Shown here: piece after piece, positions 40,380 through 49,129 of the stretch
Position numbering within the stretch: the stretch's first letter is position 1
Layout of the letters: each line of letters opens with the position of its first letter
Source: Taklimakanibacter sp021828105
GTDB lineage: Bacteria; Pseudomonadota; Alphaproteobacteria; Rhizobiales; Aestuariivirgaceae
Reading direction: 5' to 3'
Assembly (NCBI GenBank): GCA_021828105.1
Contig: JAKATG010000001.1
Coordinates: 248,001 to 312,000 of the forward strand
DNA: 64,000 nt
Translations under genes and position numbers: made by a program
Notes under the pieces: generated by a model
Databases searched by the model: none
Told to the model about the DNA's origin: nothing
The model's input: only the letters and a program-made list of their open reading frames with translations

Positions 40380-41795
40380 ATGGATAAAGCGGAACACATG
40401 TCGTCGAAAGCAGCCAGCTGGCGTGAGCTGATCAGGGGCCGGAATGCCGCTTATTCCCTCGTCCTGTTCGGGGCCACGATCCTGCATGCGGTCAATGTCT
40501 ATATCACCATCACCATCCTTCCCTCGGTGGTGCGGGATATTGGCGGGCTCGATTATTATGCGTGGAACACCACGCTGTTCGTGGTCGCCTCGATCCTGGG
40601 CGCGGCGCTGGCGACAAAGCTCTTGCATTGGGCACGTCCCCAGAGGGCTTATCTCGCCGCGGCCTTCGTCTTTGGCTTGGGCACGCTCGTCTGCGCCGTG
40701 GCGCCGTCGATGATGATCCTGCTTACCGGCCGGTTCGTGCAAGGTCTGGGCGGCGGCTTCCTCTATACGCTGACCTACGCGCTGATCCGCATCGTCTTCG
40801 CGGAACGCCTATGGGCGCGCGCCATCGGCCTCGAGGCCGCCATGTGGGGTATCGCGACGCTGGCCGGCCCCGCGATTGGCGGGATGTTCGCGGAATTCGA
40901 TGCCTGGCGCGCCGCCTTCTGGCTCCTGCTCGTCGTCACGGTCGTCTTTGCCGTGATCGCGCTCGTGATCCTGCCGACGCGGCATGAAAGCGAGGCGGAC
41001 AACACCGGGATCGCCTGGCTGCAGCTCATCCTCCTGACCGCCGCGACGCTTGTCCTGTCCTGGGCCAGCATCCTCGAGGATGTGGGTTCGATCGCCGCTG
41101 GAATTGCGGCCGCCCTGGTGCTGACGATCATGCTCTTCCTGGTAGAAGCCCGCGCCCGGAACCGGCTCTTGCCTTCGGGCGCGCTCAGCCTCACGACCAA
41201 GCTCGGCGCGCTCTATGCCGCCGCCGCACTGCTCTCGATCGGCGTGCAGCCGGAAATCTATGTGCCCTATTTCATCCAGATGCTGCACGGCCAATCGCCC
41301 TTCATCGCCGGCTATCTCGCGGCCCTGATGTCGATCGGCTGGACGACGGGCTCGCTGATCAGTGCCGGCTGGAGTAATCCCGCGGCGCGACGGTCGATCG
41401 TCATGGCGCCCATGCTCATGGCCCTTGGCCTCGCGGCGGCGGCGCTGTTCATGCCGGTTCACGGGCAGGGCGACTGGAGTGTGCTCGCGCCCGCCTGTCT
41501 CGCCTTCGGCGTTGTCGGTCTCGGCATCGGCCTCGGCTGGCCGCATCTCTATACCCATATTCTCGAAGCCGCGCCGGCGAAGGAGCAGGACCTTGCGGTC
41601 GGCGCCATCGTCACGGTGCAGCTCTTCGCCTGGTCGCTCGGCGCCGCAGCCGCCGGCATGACGGCCAACTTCGCCGGCATCACTAATCCGGGCGGCATCG
41701 AGGGCGCGAGCCAGGCGGCGCGCTGGCTGTTTGCGGTCTTCGCCCTGGCGCCGCTCCTGGGGCTTCTCGCGGCGCGGCGTGGAGTTCAGGCTTAG
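40380..41795 (+). CDS. MFS transporter (DHA2-like)
   Basis: A 471-residue major facilitator protein with about 12-14 membrane helices. It shows the motif-A-like region LLHWARPQRAYLAAAFVFGLG, the drug:H+ antiporter segment LTGRFVQGLGGGFLYTLTYALI (about 120-140), and GIATLAGPAIGGMFAEFDAWRAAFWLL (motif C-like PxxGG). These favour multidrug or metabolite export. The start at 40380 follows a weak aagg. It ends two bases before the end of the convergent cyclodeaminase-like gene. Confidence 0.9.
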   Translation: MDKAEHMSSKAASWRELIRGRNAAYSLVLFGATILHAVNVYITITILPSVVRDIGGLDYYAWNTTLFVVASILGAALATKLLHWARPQRAYLAAAFVFGLGTLVCAVAPSMMILLTGRFVQGLGGGFLYTLTYALIRIVFAERLWARAIGLEAAMWGIATLAGPAIGGMFAEFDAWRAAFWLLLVVTVVFAVIALVILPTRHESEADNTGIAWLQLILLTAATLVLSWASILEDVGSIAAGIAAALVLTIMLFLVEARARNRLLPSGALSLTTKLGALYAAAALLSIGVQPEIYVPYFIQMLHGQSPFIAGYLAALMSIGWTTGSLISAGWSNPAARRSIVMAPMLMALGLAAAALFMPVHGQGDWSVLAPACLAFGVVGLGIGLGWPHLYTHILEAAPAKEQDLAVGAIVTVQLFAWSLGAAAAGMTANFAGITNPGGIEGASQAARWLFAVFALAPLLGLLAARRGVQA

Positions 41796-41797
41796 GG

Positions 41798-42805
41798 CTA
41801 GAGAACGATCTTCGTTCCCTTGCCCAGATGCCTGGCGGAGCGAAAAGCGAGATCGGCCGCGACCATATCCTCCATCGCAATCCCCATGCCTTTGTAGATC
41901 GTGATCGCATCGTCATGGGTGCGGCCCGGCGCGCGGCCGAGCAGCATGTCGCCGAGCTCGGTGCCGGCGTCCGCAGCAAGTCCGGCGAGCTCGGCACAGC
42001 CGACCGGAAAGGGCTCGAAGGCATCCTTGCTCTCGACAAAGAGGCGCCCTTTATGAGCAAGCTCGGTCGGGAACTCGCCTTTGGGCGGCGCGACACCTAC
42101 CGAGGACACATGCGTGCCGGGCCTGACCCAGCCGGCATCGATCACCGGCTCGTACGAATGGGTGGCGAGGCATACGACATCCGAGCTGCGCACCGCTTCC
42201 TCGGCATCGGCATAGGCGCGGGCCCGCGGATGGCGGCGGGCAAGCTCCTCGGCATCGGCGAAATGCTTCGACACGATGCGCAATTCGGTGAAGTCGCGCA
42301 CCAGCGGCAAAAGGGTGAGATGCTGATGGCCCTGGACGCCCGCGCCGATGACGGCCGCCACTTTCGCATCGGGGCGGGCGAGGGCCCGCACCGAGACGAC
42401 GGCGGAGCCCGAGGTCCGGACCGCGGTGATGTACGTGCCGTCCATGATGCAGACGGGAAGGCCGGTCGCGGGATCATAAAGATTGATCGTCGCCAGATGG
42501 CTCGGCACGCTTTTCGCGACATTGCCTTCGAAGATGTTCACGATCTTCACCGTCAGATGCATGCCCGGCATCCAGGCCGACATGGCGAGCGAATAGCCGG
42601 CCCCGGGTATATCGAGCTGCGGCCTTGCCGGATTGACGACATCGCCGCGCGACAGCGCCTTGAAGCCCAAGGCCAGCGCATCGAGAAGCTCGCGCAAATC
42701 GAGGCTTTCCTTAACGTCCTCCTCGCTGAGAGTGAGAACGTCGATCAGGCCTTTGGCGAAAGGCGTGCTGCCTTTCGTGACGGGCGTGAGGGCGGCATCG
42801 AGCAT
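41798..42805 (-). CDS. Ornithine cyclodeaminase / mu-crystallin family protein
   Basis: A 335-residue NAD(P)-dependent enzyme. Features: the substrate region with DIPGAGYSLAMSAWMPGM, the lysine-containing LTVKIVNIFEGN (about 85-97), ITAVRTSGSAVVSVRAL (about 125-141), Rossmann VIGAGVQGHQHL (about 151-162), and DAITIYKGMGIAMEDM near the C-terminus. Members act as ornithine cyclodeaminase, alanine dehydrogenase or ketimine reductase; the exact reaction is not assigned. Strong ribosome site (gaggag). It is divergent from an Lrp-type gene, the usual arrangement for amino-acid-responsive control of this family. Confidence 0.9.
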   Translation of the reverse strand: MLDAALTPVTKGSTPFAKGLIDVLTLSEEDVKESLDLRELLDALALGFKALSRGDVVNPARPQLDIPGAGYSLAMSAWMPGMHLTVKIVNIFEGNVAKSVPSHLATINLYDPATGLPVCIMDGTYITAVRTSGSAVVSVRALARPDAKVAAVIGAGVQGHQHLTLLPLVRDFTELRIVSKHFADAEELARRHPRARAYADAEEAVRSSDVVCLATHSYEPVIDAGWVRPGTHVSSVGVAPPKGEFPTELAHKGRLFVESKDAFEPFPVGCAELAGLAADAGTELGDMLLGRAPGRTHDDAITIYKGMGIAMEDMVAADLAFRSARHLGKGTKIVL

Positions 42806-42930
42806 GGCGGGTCTCCTCGGGGCATTGTCTTCGAGAGGCGCACGCTATTGGCGATTTGAGCGCGATTGAATATACTGTTTTCGCTCCTTTTGCGTGATAA
42901 TCACTTTTTTGAAGCAAGAAATGCGTGGAA

Positions 42931-43398
42931 ATGAAAATGGCGGAATTGGACCGGATCGACCGCATGCTGTTGCGTCTCCTCCAGGAAGACGGGCGACGAA
43001 CCACGCTCGATCTCGCAGGCCGCGTCGGCCTCTCGCCGACCGGCACCAGCCAACGGGTCAAGCGCCTGTTCCGCGACGGCTTCATCACCGGGGTTCGCGC
43101 GATCCTCGATCCGCAGAAGATCGGCCGCGGCACGCTGGTCTTCATCGAGGTCCGTCTCGACCAGACGGCGCCCCATGTCTTCGACCGCTTCGCCAAAGCC
43201 GTCGCCAAGGCGCCCGAGGTCCTCGAATGCCATATGGTGGTCGGCGGCTTCGATTATCTGGTGAAAGCGCGCATCGCCGACATGTCGGTGTTCCAGGATT
43301 TTCTCAAGCGCGTCATCCTGCCTCTGCCAGGCGTGCGCGAGACCCACACTTACACATCGATCGGCGATGTGAAGCCGGATGCGCTCCTGCCGGTATAG
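42931..43398 (+). CDS. Lrp/AsnC-family transcriptional regulator
   Basis: A 155-residue feast/famine regulator. N-terminal helix-turn-helix (LDRIDRMLLRLLQEDGRRTTLDLAGRVGLS, in two pieces; recognition helix TGTSQRVKRLFRDG), then the RAM ligand-binding fold (VFIEVRLD..., VLECHMVVGGFDYLVKARI, LPGVRETHTYTSIGDVK). It probably senses the amino acid handled by the divergent cyclodeaminase-like gene and controls it across the 125-base shared region. Several start codons are close together (GTG 42925, ATG 42931, ATG 42937); 42931 fits the gtgga ribosome site best. Confidence 0.92.
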   Translation: MKMAELDRIDRMLLRLLQEDGRRTTLDLAGRVGLSPTGTSQRVKRLFRDGFITGVRAILDPQKIGRGTLVFIEVRLDQTAPHVFDRFAKAVAKAPEVLECHMVVGGFDYLVKARIADMSVFQDFLKRVILPLPGVRETHTYTSIGDVKPDALLPV

Positions 43399-43404
43399 CG
43401 GACC

Positions 43405-43695
43405 TCATTGCAGCGGAGCGTCCGCCTTGTCCTTGGCCGTGAGCAAGGCATCGCGGCAGGTGGTCGATAATTCGCCGGCATGGTTTTGAAGACAGGCAAT
43501 GACACGCCCGCCACCTCTCTCGACGCCACTGCAGAACTTGCGGAAATCCGAACGACAGGCGCGCGCCATGGCTTTGACCTGAGCCTTCATCTCGGGCGAG
43601 GCCTGGCTTTGCGCCGAAGCTTCGAGCGCGCCCAGGGTGAGGAGCGCGCACAGGATGGTGATGCCAGCGCTGCGGCGAGAGGCGTTCGTTCTCAT
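43405..43695 (-). CDS. Secreted cysteine-rich repeat protein (Cys_rich_FGFR-like)
   Basis: A 96-residue exported protein: signal peptide (AGITILCALLTLGALEASAQ) followed by a short helical domain with the spacing of a Cys-rich GLG1/FGFR repeat, ACRSDFRKFCSGVERG and RVIACLQNHAGELSTTCRDALL, giving four cysteines in two C-x7-8-C pairs. These single-repeat proteins are common in rhizobial periplasms and their function is unknown. It ends six bases from the convergent Lrp gene and starts three bases before the fatty-acid hydroxylase stop, so it may be cotranscribed with the hydroxylase. Confidence 0.8.
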   Translation of the reverse strand: MRTNASRRSAGITILCALLTLGALEASAQSQASPEMKAQVKAMARACRSDFRKFCSGVERGGGRVIACLQNHAGELSTTCRDALLTAKDKADAPLQ

Positions 43696-43698
43696 CTT

Positions 43699-44580
43699 TC
43701 ATTTCTCCCTGGTTTGGATTCGATTGGGTGTCGAAGGCTGCACCGATCCCGGCGCCGCGAATATCGCGCTGAGCTTTGCCGACAGCGTCGAGGCACTTCT
43801 CACATCGCGGAACAGGCTTATCCATTCGCCGAAGGCGATGCGTAGCGGATTGAGCGTCGCCGTGCCACCCGCCAGGCCATAGCGCAGCCTGTCGCCGCGC
43901 GGCGCTTCGGCGAGGGTGCCGAACAAGCGGTCGAAGACAATCAGCATGCCGCCATAATTCTTGTCCAGGCAGGCAGGGTTCGAGGCGTGGTGCACGCGGT
44001 GATGCGCCGGTGTGTTGAGAACCCATTCGAGGGGGCCGAGCGTCGGCACGAGCTCGGTATGGAGGAAGAACTGGTAGAACAGATTGACGCCCAGCATCGC
44101 GACGATGGCAAAGGGATGAAAACCGATCCAGGCGAGGGGCAGGAAGAACAGGAAGTTGCCGGTGACGTTGCCCGTCCAGCCAAGCCGGATCGCGGCCGTG
44201 AGGTTGAGCCTGGTTGCGGAATGATGGACCGAATGCGTGGCCCAGAGGAAGCGGATGCGGTGGGCGGCGCGATGATGCCAGTAATAGACGAATTCGGTCG
44301 CCAGGAAGAGGGCAGCGAGCGTTGCAAGCGCGAACGGATCGAAGTCGAAGAGGCGGTGATCATAGATATAGGCGAAGGGTAGGGCGATGAAGCCGGCTTC
44401 GAGAGCGCGCACGATCTTCTGGCCGGTCGCCACGGCGAAGGAAGCTGCGGTTTCGGCGAGATCATGGGTGTCCGTGTCGTGATGCACGAGCCGGCTCAGC
44501 ATGTATTCGAGGATCATGAAGCCTAAGGCGATGGCGAGAATCGTCAGGCGCATCGCCGGATTGGGCAGGATAGCGTCCAT
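43699..44580 (-). CDS. Sterol desaturase / fatty acid hydroxylase family protein
   Basis: A 293-residue integral membrane di-iron enzyme. Hydrophobic helices at about 10-30, 60-75, 85-105 and 150-175, and the histidine clusters that bind the iron pair: YYWHHRAAHRI (about 100-110), THSVHHSATRL (about 117-127) and HHRVHHASN (about 200-208). The family hydroxylates or desaturates lipid chains, sterols or carotenoids using O2. The last about 40 residues (ASTLSAKLSAIFAAPGSV...) form an odd tail. Start at 44580 gives the normal length. The substrate is unknown. Confidence 0.88.
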   Translation of the reverse strand: MDAILPNPAMRLTILAIALGFMILEYMLSRLVHHDTDTHDLAETAASFAVATGQKIVRALEAGFIALPFAYIYDHRLFDFDPFALATLAALFLATEFVYYWHHRAAHRIRFLWATHSVHHSATRLNLTAAIRLGWTGNVTGNFLFFLPLAWIGFHPFAIVAMLGVNLFYQFFLHTELVPTLGPLEWVLNTPAHHRVHHASNPACLDKNYGGMLIVFDRLFGTLAEAPRGDRLRYGLAGGTATLNPLRIAFGEWISLFRDVRSASTLSAKLSAIFAAPGSVQPSTPNRIQTREK

Positions 44581-44614
44581 CGTCACGCGCTCATGGATTG
44601 GAGTTTCACAGAAA

Positions 44615-44643
44615 TCCGGGCGGGCGGGGTAGACCCGCCCGGA
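44615..44643 (-). terminator. Terminator after the small Cys-containing secreted gene
   Basis: Arms tccgggcggg (44615-44624) and cccgcccgga (44634-44643), perfect 10-bp stem with nine-base loop; on the minus strand it is followed by tttctgtg. It lies 12 bases beyond the stop of the gene ending at 44655. Confidence 0.7.
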
Positions 44644-44654
44644 CGGGAAATGGA

Positions 44655-44954
44655 TCAGCGCGCGACCCATCCCCAGCGGCGGAAGCTGCGGCCATAGGGG
44701 CCCGTGGTGACACTTCTGCCTCTGCACACGCCATGGGCGCAGCGCATCGCACCCTGAGTGGTCCAGCTCTGGCCATTGGGACCGGTGCGCGTGACCTGGC
44801 GGGTGCAGACGCCGGCGTAGCAGCTTCCCGAGCCCTGCACGGTATAGGTGCCACGTGGACCGGTGGCGCTTCCCTCGCGCGTCCAGGCATTGGCATCGGC
44901 GGCGGCCATAGAGAGGGTGACAACCGCGGCGGTCACGGCGAATAGCTTGAGCAT
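44655..44954 (-). CDS. Small secreted protein with two CxxxxC pairs, 99 aa
   Basis: Signal peptide MLKLFAVTAAVVTLSMAAADANA (cleavage near residue 23), then a Gly/Arg/Thr-rich domain with two imperfect repeats: TVQGSGSCYAGVCTRQVTRTG and TTQGAMRCAHGVCRGRSVTTG. Each repeat carries a C-x4-C pair and ends in TG, then P. Small periplasmic disulfide proteins of this type occur widely in Rhizobiales. The ggaga ribosome site fixes 44954. It is divergent from the two-component system at 45144 and is the nearest candidate target of that system. Confidence 0.75.
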   Translation of the reverse strand: MLKLFAVTAAVVTLSMAAADANAWTREGSATGPRGTYTVQGSGSCYAGVCTRQVTRTGPNGQSWTTQGAMRCAHGVCRGRSVTTGPYGRSFRRWGWVAR

Positions 44955-45143
44955 CGTTCTCGTCTCCTGATGTTGGCTGGGCCCTTCAGAAAGCGGCCAT
45001 GCGCAGGAGGTTGCGGCGGCCATGTCAGCCGGATTTGACCGGCAAGTCGCATTTTGTATCGGCCTGTCAATCGCAGGTAACAGTTTGTAAAAATGGCGCG
45101 TGGATCCTTGCGCGAAAGGCCGCGATGCCGGAAAAGCGCCAGA

Positions 45144-45857
45144 ATGACCAGGCCTGCCACGATCCTCATCGTCGAGGATGATTCCGATATCCGCCGGCTC
45201 GTGAGCGAGCTGTTGCGCAAGGAAGGATTCGGTGTCGAAACGGCGGAAGACGCTTCCGGCATGGATGCGGTGTTCTCGCGCCTCAGGCCCGATCTCGTCA
45301 TCCTGGACCTGATGCTGCCCGGCGAAGACGGATTGTCGATCTGCCGGCGCATCCGCCAGAAAGATCTGCTCCCCATCCTGATGCTGACGGCCAAGAGCGA
45401 CGAGATCGACCGGGTGATCGGCCTCGAAATGGGCGCCGACGACTACCTCGTCAAGCCCTTCGGCCCGCGCGAATTGCTGGCGCGGGTGCGCGCACTGCTG
45501 CGCCGCGCCCAGGCCGAGCCGCGTCCCGCCCCATTGCGGCGTCTCGCCTTCGACCGCTTTGTCATCGATCTCGACGCGCGCCAGGTCAGCGATGCCAGCG
45601 GCGGCACGCTGACGCTGACCAGCGCCGAGTTCGATCTCCTCGCCTGCTTCGTGCAGCGGCCGCGCCGGGTCCTCTCGCGCGACCAGATCCTCGACTGGAT
45701 CCGCGGGCGCAGCACCGATCCGTTCGACCGTACCGTCGACATGCTGGTGTCGCGCTTGCGCAAGAAACTCGATGCGGCAAGCCCAGGCTCGTCGCTCATC
45801 AGCACGGTGCGCAATGGCGGCTATCTGTTCACCGCTCCGGTCAAGGTTCAACCGTGA
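45144..45857 (+). CDS. OmpR-family response regulator
   Basis: A 237-residue response regulator. Receiver: TILIVEDDSDIRRLV, phospho-acceptor aspartate in LVILDLMLPGEDG (about residue 53), and KPFGPRELLARV. Winged helix: LTLTSAEFDLLACFVQRPRRVLSRDQIL (in two pieces) and DMLVSRLRKKLDA. ATG 45144 gives the usual family N-terminus. Its stop overlaps the ATG of the kinase gene by four bases, so regulator and kinase are made together. The layout resembles the OmpR-EnvZ and CusR types that respond to envelope or solute signals. Confidence 0.93.
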   Translation: MTRPATILIVEDDSDIRRLVSELLRKEGFGVETAEDASGMDAVFSRLRPDLVILDLMLPGEDGLSICRRIRQKDLLPILMLTAKSDEIDRVIGLEMGADDYLVKPFGPRELLARVRALLRRAQAEPRPAPLRRLAFDRFVIDLDARQVSDASGGTLTLTSAEFDLLACFVQRPRRVLSRDQILDWIRGRSTDPFDRTVDMLVSRLRKKLDAASPGSSLISTVRNGGYLFTAPVKVQP

Positions 45858-47227
45858 TGAGGCGCATCAGCCTTGCCGCACGCATCACGCTCATCGTGAT
45901 CATGGCAATCATGGCCGTCTGGATCGCGGCACTCGGATCGTCCTACCGCTCGCATGATTTCCTTGGCGAAGATGCGCGGCCGCAGCCACGCCAGATCGCG
46001 GCACTGCTCGATCTCATCGAGCGCGCGGCGCCTGAGCAGAGGCCACTGGTTCTTGCGGCATCGAGCTCGAATCTCTTCGCGGCACGATTGGCCGCGGGTG
46101 AGAGGCTGGCAAGCGACAGCGGCGAAGGCCGGCCCGCCGATGCGGACATCCTCAAGATCTATGAAGCCGCTCTCGGCGGCCGTGCCTTCCGCATCATGGT
46201 CATGCCCGCATCGCCCGCCGAACGGCGCTATCCGCGGCTCTTCGGCAGGGTCGCCAATGCGCTCGAATTCCGCATCGCGCTCAAGACCGGCGAGACCCTG
46301 ATCATCAGCACCAGAAGCCCGCTGGCGCTCTCGCGTTTCGGCGTGCCGGTCGGCTTCGGCGCCGGAATGCTCGGGACTTTCATCGCGCTTATCGCTCTCA
46401 TTACCATGCATCGTGCATTGCGGCCGCTGCGCAAGCTCGCGGCGGCCGTCGACCGCATGGAGCCTTCCGGCACGCCCCTGGCGCTCGCCGAGCCCAAAGG
46501 CGGCGCGCCCGAGATCCGCGGGCTCATCGCCGCCTTCAACCGCCTGCAGGCACGATTGTCCCAGCTTCTCCACGCCCGCATGGCGCTGCTCGGCGGCATC
46601 TCACATGATGTGCGCAGCTTTGCAACGCGCTTGCGCCTGCGGGCCGATCTCATTCCCGACGAGAGGGAGCGCGAACGCGCCATTGCCGACATTTCCGACA
46701 TGATCCGGCTTCTCGACGATGCCCTGCTGGCGAGCCGTGCGGGTGCAGGCGAACTCGCCCAAGAACTGGTAGAGCTCGGCGAGATCCTGCAGGCCGAAGT
46801 GGCGGACCGCCAGGCGCAAGGATCGGCGATCGATCTCAATGTGGAGTTTGAGGCCGCGGAGGCGCCGGTCCTTGGCGATCGCCTGGCGCTCAGGCGCATC
46901 ATCTCCAATCTGACCGACAATGCGCTGAAATATGGATTTGCCGCCCATCTCAAGCTCGCGCGCGAAGGCGAAAGCCTGGTGCTCAAGGTCGATGACGATG
47001 GGCCGGGCATCCCGCCGAACTTGCGCGATATGCTGCTCGAGCCTTTCGTGCGGCTGGAGACGTCGCGTAGCCGCCGCACCGGCGGTGCCGGTCTTGGCCT
47101 CGCCGTCGCAACCAGGCTGATCGAGGCGCATGACGGATCGATCACGATCGGCGACGCCACCTCGGGCGGCACGCGCATCACCGTTCGACTGCCGATCTTC
47201 GTGCCGAAGGCTAATGCCGCAGCGTAG
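45854..47227 (+). CDS. Sensor histidine kinase (EnvZ-like)
   Basis: A 457-residue inner-membrane kinase. First membrane helix about 8-28 (ITLIVIMAIMAVWIAALG), a periplasmic domain of about 130 residues, second helix about 163-183 (GAGMLGTFIALIALITM), HAMP, dimerisation/phosphorylation box ALLGGISHDVRSFATRLRLRAD (H about 246), and ATPase motifs N (NLTDNALKYG), G1 (VDDDGPGIP), and GLGLAVATRLIEAHDG. The H-box reads HDVRSFATRL where relatives have HDLRTPLTRL, a small departure. It pairs with the regulator just upstream. Confidence 0.93.
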   Translation: MMRRISLAARITLIVIMAIMAVWIAALGSSYRSHDFLGEDARPQPRQIAALLDLIERAAPEQRPLVLAASSSNLFAARLAAGERLASDSGEGRPADADILKIYEAALGGRAFRIMVMPASPAERRYPRLFGRVANALEFRIALKTGETLIISTRSPLALSRFGVPVGFGAGMLGTFIALIALITMHRALRPLRKLAAAVDRMEPSGTPLALAEPKGGAPEIRGLIAAFNRLQARLSQLLHARMALLGGISHDVRSFATRLRLRADLIPDERERERAIADISDMIRLLDDALLASRAGAGELAQELVELGEILQAEVADRQAQGSAIDLNVEFEAAEAPVLGDRLALRRIISNLTDNALKYGFAAHLKLAREGESLVLKVDDDGPGIPPNLRDMLLEPFVRLETSRSRRTGGAGLGLAVATRLIEAHDGSITIGDATSGGTRITVRLPIFVPKANAAA

Positions 47228-47233
47228 GCAACC

Positions 47234-47701
47234 TCACTCGGTATAGGTCGCGAGATTTGCGAGCGTCGATGCCATGCCGACCGCGTGATCCTCGGCGCTG
47301 ATGCCTGGGGGCACATTCGCGCAAGTGATGGTGACTTCGGTGCCGCCGGCGACGGGCGCAAGCGATGTCGTCACCGTCATCTGGCCGGCAAAGGCCGGAT
47401 CGTCGCTCTGAAACTCGATCAGCTCGACGACGCGCCGGTCAGGGACGAGCTCGAGAAATCGCCCTTCGAACATATCGGCATCTTCGGACGTCTTGCCGCG
47501 CGTGCCGGACCGTCTCTCGGCGTAGATGAACGACATGCGGAAGCGTCCGCCCGGGCGGGCATCGAAAGCGTGGACCTCAGCCGTCATGCCTTTAGGCGGC
47601 CGCCACCGCACGATGGCGGCGGGATCGAGCAAGGCCTCATAGATCCGGCTTGGCGATGCCTTGATCATCCGAGACGCCCTATCTGTGCCGGTACCCTCCA
47701 T
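47234..47701 (-). CDS. SRPBCC (AHSA1-like) family protein
   Basis: A 155-residue START-like domain: KASPSRIYEALLDPAAIVRWRPPKG (in two pieces), RPGGRFRMSFIY, DMFEGRFLELVPDRRVVE and the C-terminal NVPPGISAEDHAVGMASTLANL. It is a second member of this fold in the window but clearly a different subgroup (SRPBCC 'activator of Hsp90 homologue', uncharacterised). The gene is convergent with the sensor kinase gene (six-base gap). No ligand can be named. Confidence 0.85.
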   Translation of the reverse strand: MEGTGTDRASRMIKASPSRIYEALLDPAAIVRWRPPKGMTAEVHAFDARPGGRFRMSFIYAERRSGTRGKTSEDADMFEGRFLELVPDRRVVELIEFQSDDPAFAGQMTVTTSLAPVAGGTEVTITCANVPPGISAEDHAVGMASTLANLATYTE

Positions 47702-47774
47702 GCCAGAAAGATGATGAACCGGCGGCGCGACTGTTGCAATAATCGCCGGGGACAATGACCACAGGAGACGCTGG

Positions 47775-49121
47775 ATGGCCGATCAATTGGGGCGGCAAGG
47801 CACGCTCGCCGAAGCGCTGGAGGCGATCGGCGCCGACATCGTCCATGTCGGCGTGTTCGACTATGCCAGCATGTTCCGCGAGCGCCGGCTGCATCGCGAG
47901 GACCTGCTCACGGGCGCCGATACGGCCGTCTTCGCCAATGTGCCGCTCAAATGGGATCAGGGCGAGACCATTCTTTTCCCCGGCCCCTATCGCAGCGAAA
48001 CCGTCTCCTATGATGCGGCATCGCTGCGGGCCTATCCCTTCGAAAAGAACGCCGCGGCGCTGGTTGCCGATTATACGGGACCGCAAGCGGCGATCACGCC
48101 GCGCCGGGTCCTGGGCGAGCAGGTGGCGAAGGCGAGAAGCCTCGGCTTCGACGTGCACGCGGCCTATGAATTCGAGTTCATCGTGCTCAACGAGACGGCT
48201 GAGACGCTCAGAGCCAAGGGCTTCGCCAATCTCGATCCTTATGCTCCCGATAATCGCTGCTGGTCGGGACAGACGGCGGCGGCGCAAGCGAGCTTCGTGA
48301 GCGATCTCGAAGATCTCCTCACCCGCGGCGGTATCGATCTCTATTCGCTCAGCGTCGAATTGGGGCCTGGTTGCTTCGAAGCGACGCTCAGGCACCGCGA
48401 TGCGATGCGCGCGGCCGACGATGCCGCCTTCTTCCGCCTGTTCACCAAGGCCTTCTGCCGCCAGCGCGGCCTCACCGCCTCCTTCATGGCGCTCACTGGT
48501 GCGGGCTTTCCGGGCATCGGCGGGCATATCGCTTTGTCGCTCCGCGAGCGCAAATCGGGCCGCAATGTCTTCGGCGACCGGAGCGACGCGCAGGGGCTTT
48601 CGCCTCTGGCGAGATCCTTCCTCGCCGGCATCATCGATGGCGTGCCGGAAGTGTTTCCGATGATCGGCAATACGGTGAACGCCTATCGCCGCCTGGCGCC
48701 GGGAAGCTGGGCGCCGAAAACGGTGAGCTGGGCGCCTTACAACTATGCCGCGGCGGTCAGGATCGCGGCCGAGACTGAAGAGATGACGCGTCTCGAATTG
48801 CGCCTGCCGGGCAGCGATCTCAATCCCCATCTCGCTTTGGCGGCGATGCTGGGGGCGGGTCTCGACGGGCTCGAGCGAAAGCTGGCGCTCGCCGCGGCAC
48901 CCATCGCCTCCGGCGGGCCCAACGAGATTCCGGAAGGCGTCGAGCGCCTGCCGATCGATCTCCTCGCGGCGACCAAGAAATTCTGCGCCAGCGCCAAGGC
49001 GCGCGCCCTTCATGGCGATGCCTTCGTCGACCACTATGCCGCGATCTGCGAAGCGGAGGACGCAGCGCTGCGCAAGGCGGTCAGCGCCGCCGAAGTCCAG
49101 CGCTATCTGGAGGGCGGCTGA
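47775..49121 (+). CDS. Glutamine synthetase family protein (PuuA/GlnT-like)
   Basis: A 448-residue ATP-dependent amide-bond ligase. Catalytic domain motifs visible: EFEFIVLNE (about 138), CFEATLRHRDAM, GHIALSL (about 253), LEMRLPGSD-type LELRLPGSDLNPHLALAA (about 340-357). The N-terminal beta-grasp domain is short. It belongs to the broad class of gamma-glutamyl-polyamine or gamma-glutamylmethylamide-synthetase-like proteins, not to the dodecameric GlnA with its adenylylation tyrosine. A good ribosome site (caggaga) fixes 47775. Convergent with the fused oxidoreductase gene (eight-base gap). Substrate unknown. Confidence 0.88.
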   Translation: MADQLGRQGTLAEALEAIGADIVHVGVFDYASMFRERRLHREDLLTGADTAVFANVPLKWDQGETILFPGPYRSETVSYDAASLRAYPFEKNAAALVADYTGPQAAITPRRVLGEQVAKARSLGFDVHAAYEFEFIVLNETAETLRAKGFANLDPYAPDNRCWSGQTAAAQASFVSDLEDLLTRGGIDLYSLSVELGPGCFEATLRHRDAMRAADDAAFFRLFTKAFCRQRGLTASFMALTGAGFPGIGGHIALSLRERKSGRNVFGDRSDAQGLSPLARSFLAGIIDGVPEVFPMIGNTVNAYRRLAPGSWAPKTVSWAPYNYAAAVRIAAETEEMTRLELRLPGSDLNPHLALAAMLGAGLDGLERKLALAAAPIASGGPNEIPEGVERLPIDLLAATKKFCASAKARALHGDAFVDHYAAICEAEDAALRKAVSAAEVQRYLEGG

Positions 49122-49129
49122 TCTTCTTC

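Noticed and set aside
47775..49121. Annotation as the nitrogen-assimilating GlnA
   Set aside because: Sequence lacks the adenylylation-site region and belongs to the broader family of gamma-glutamyl-amine synthetase-like proteins.
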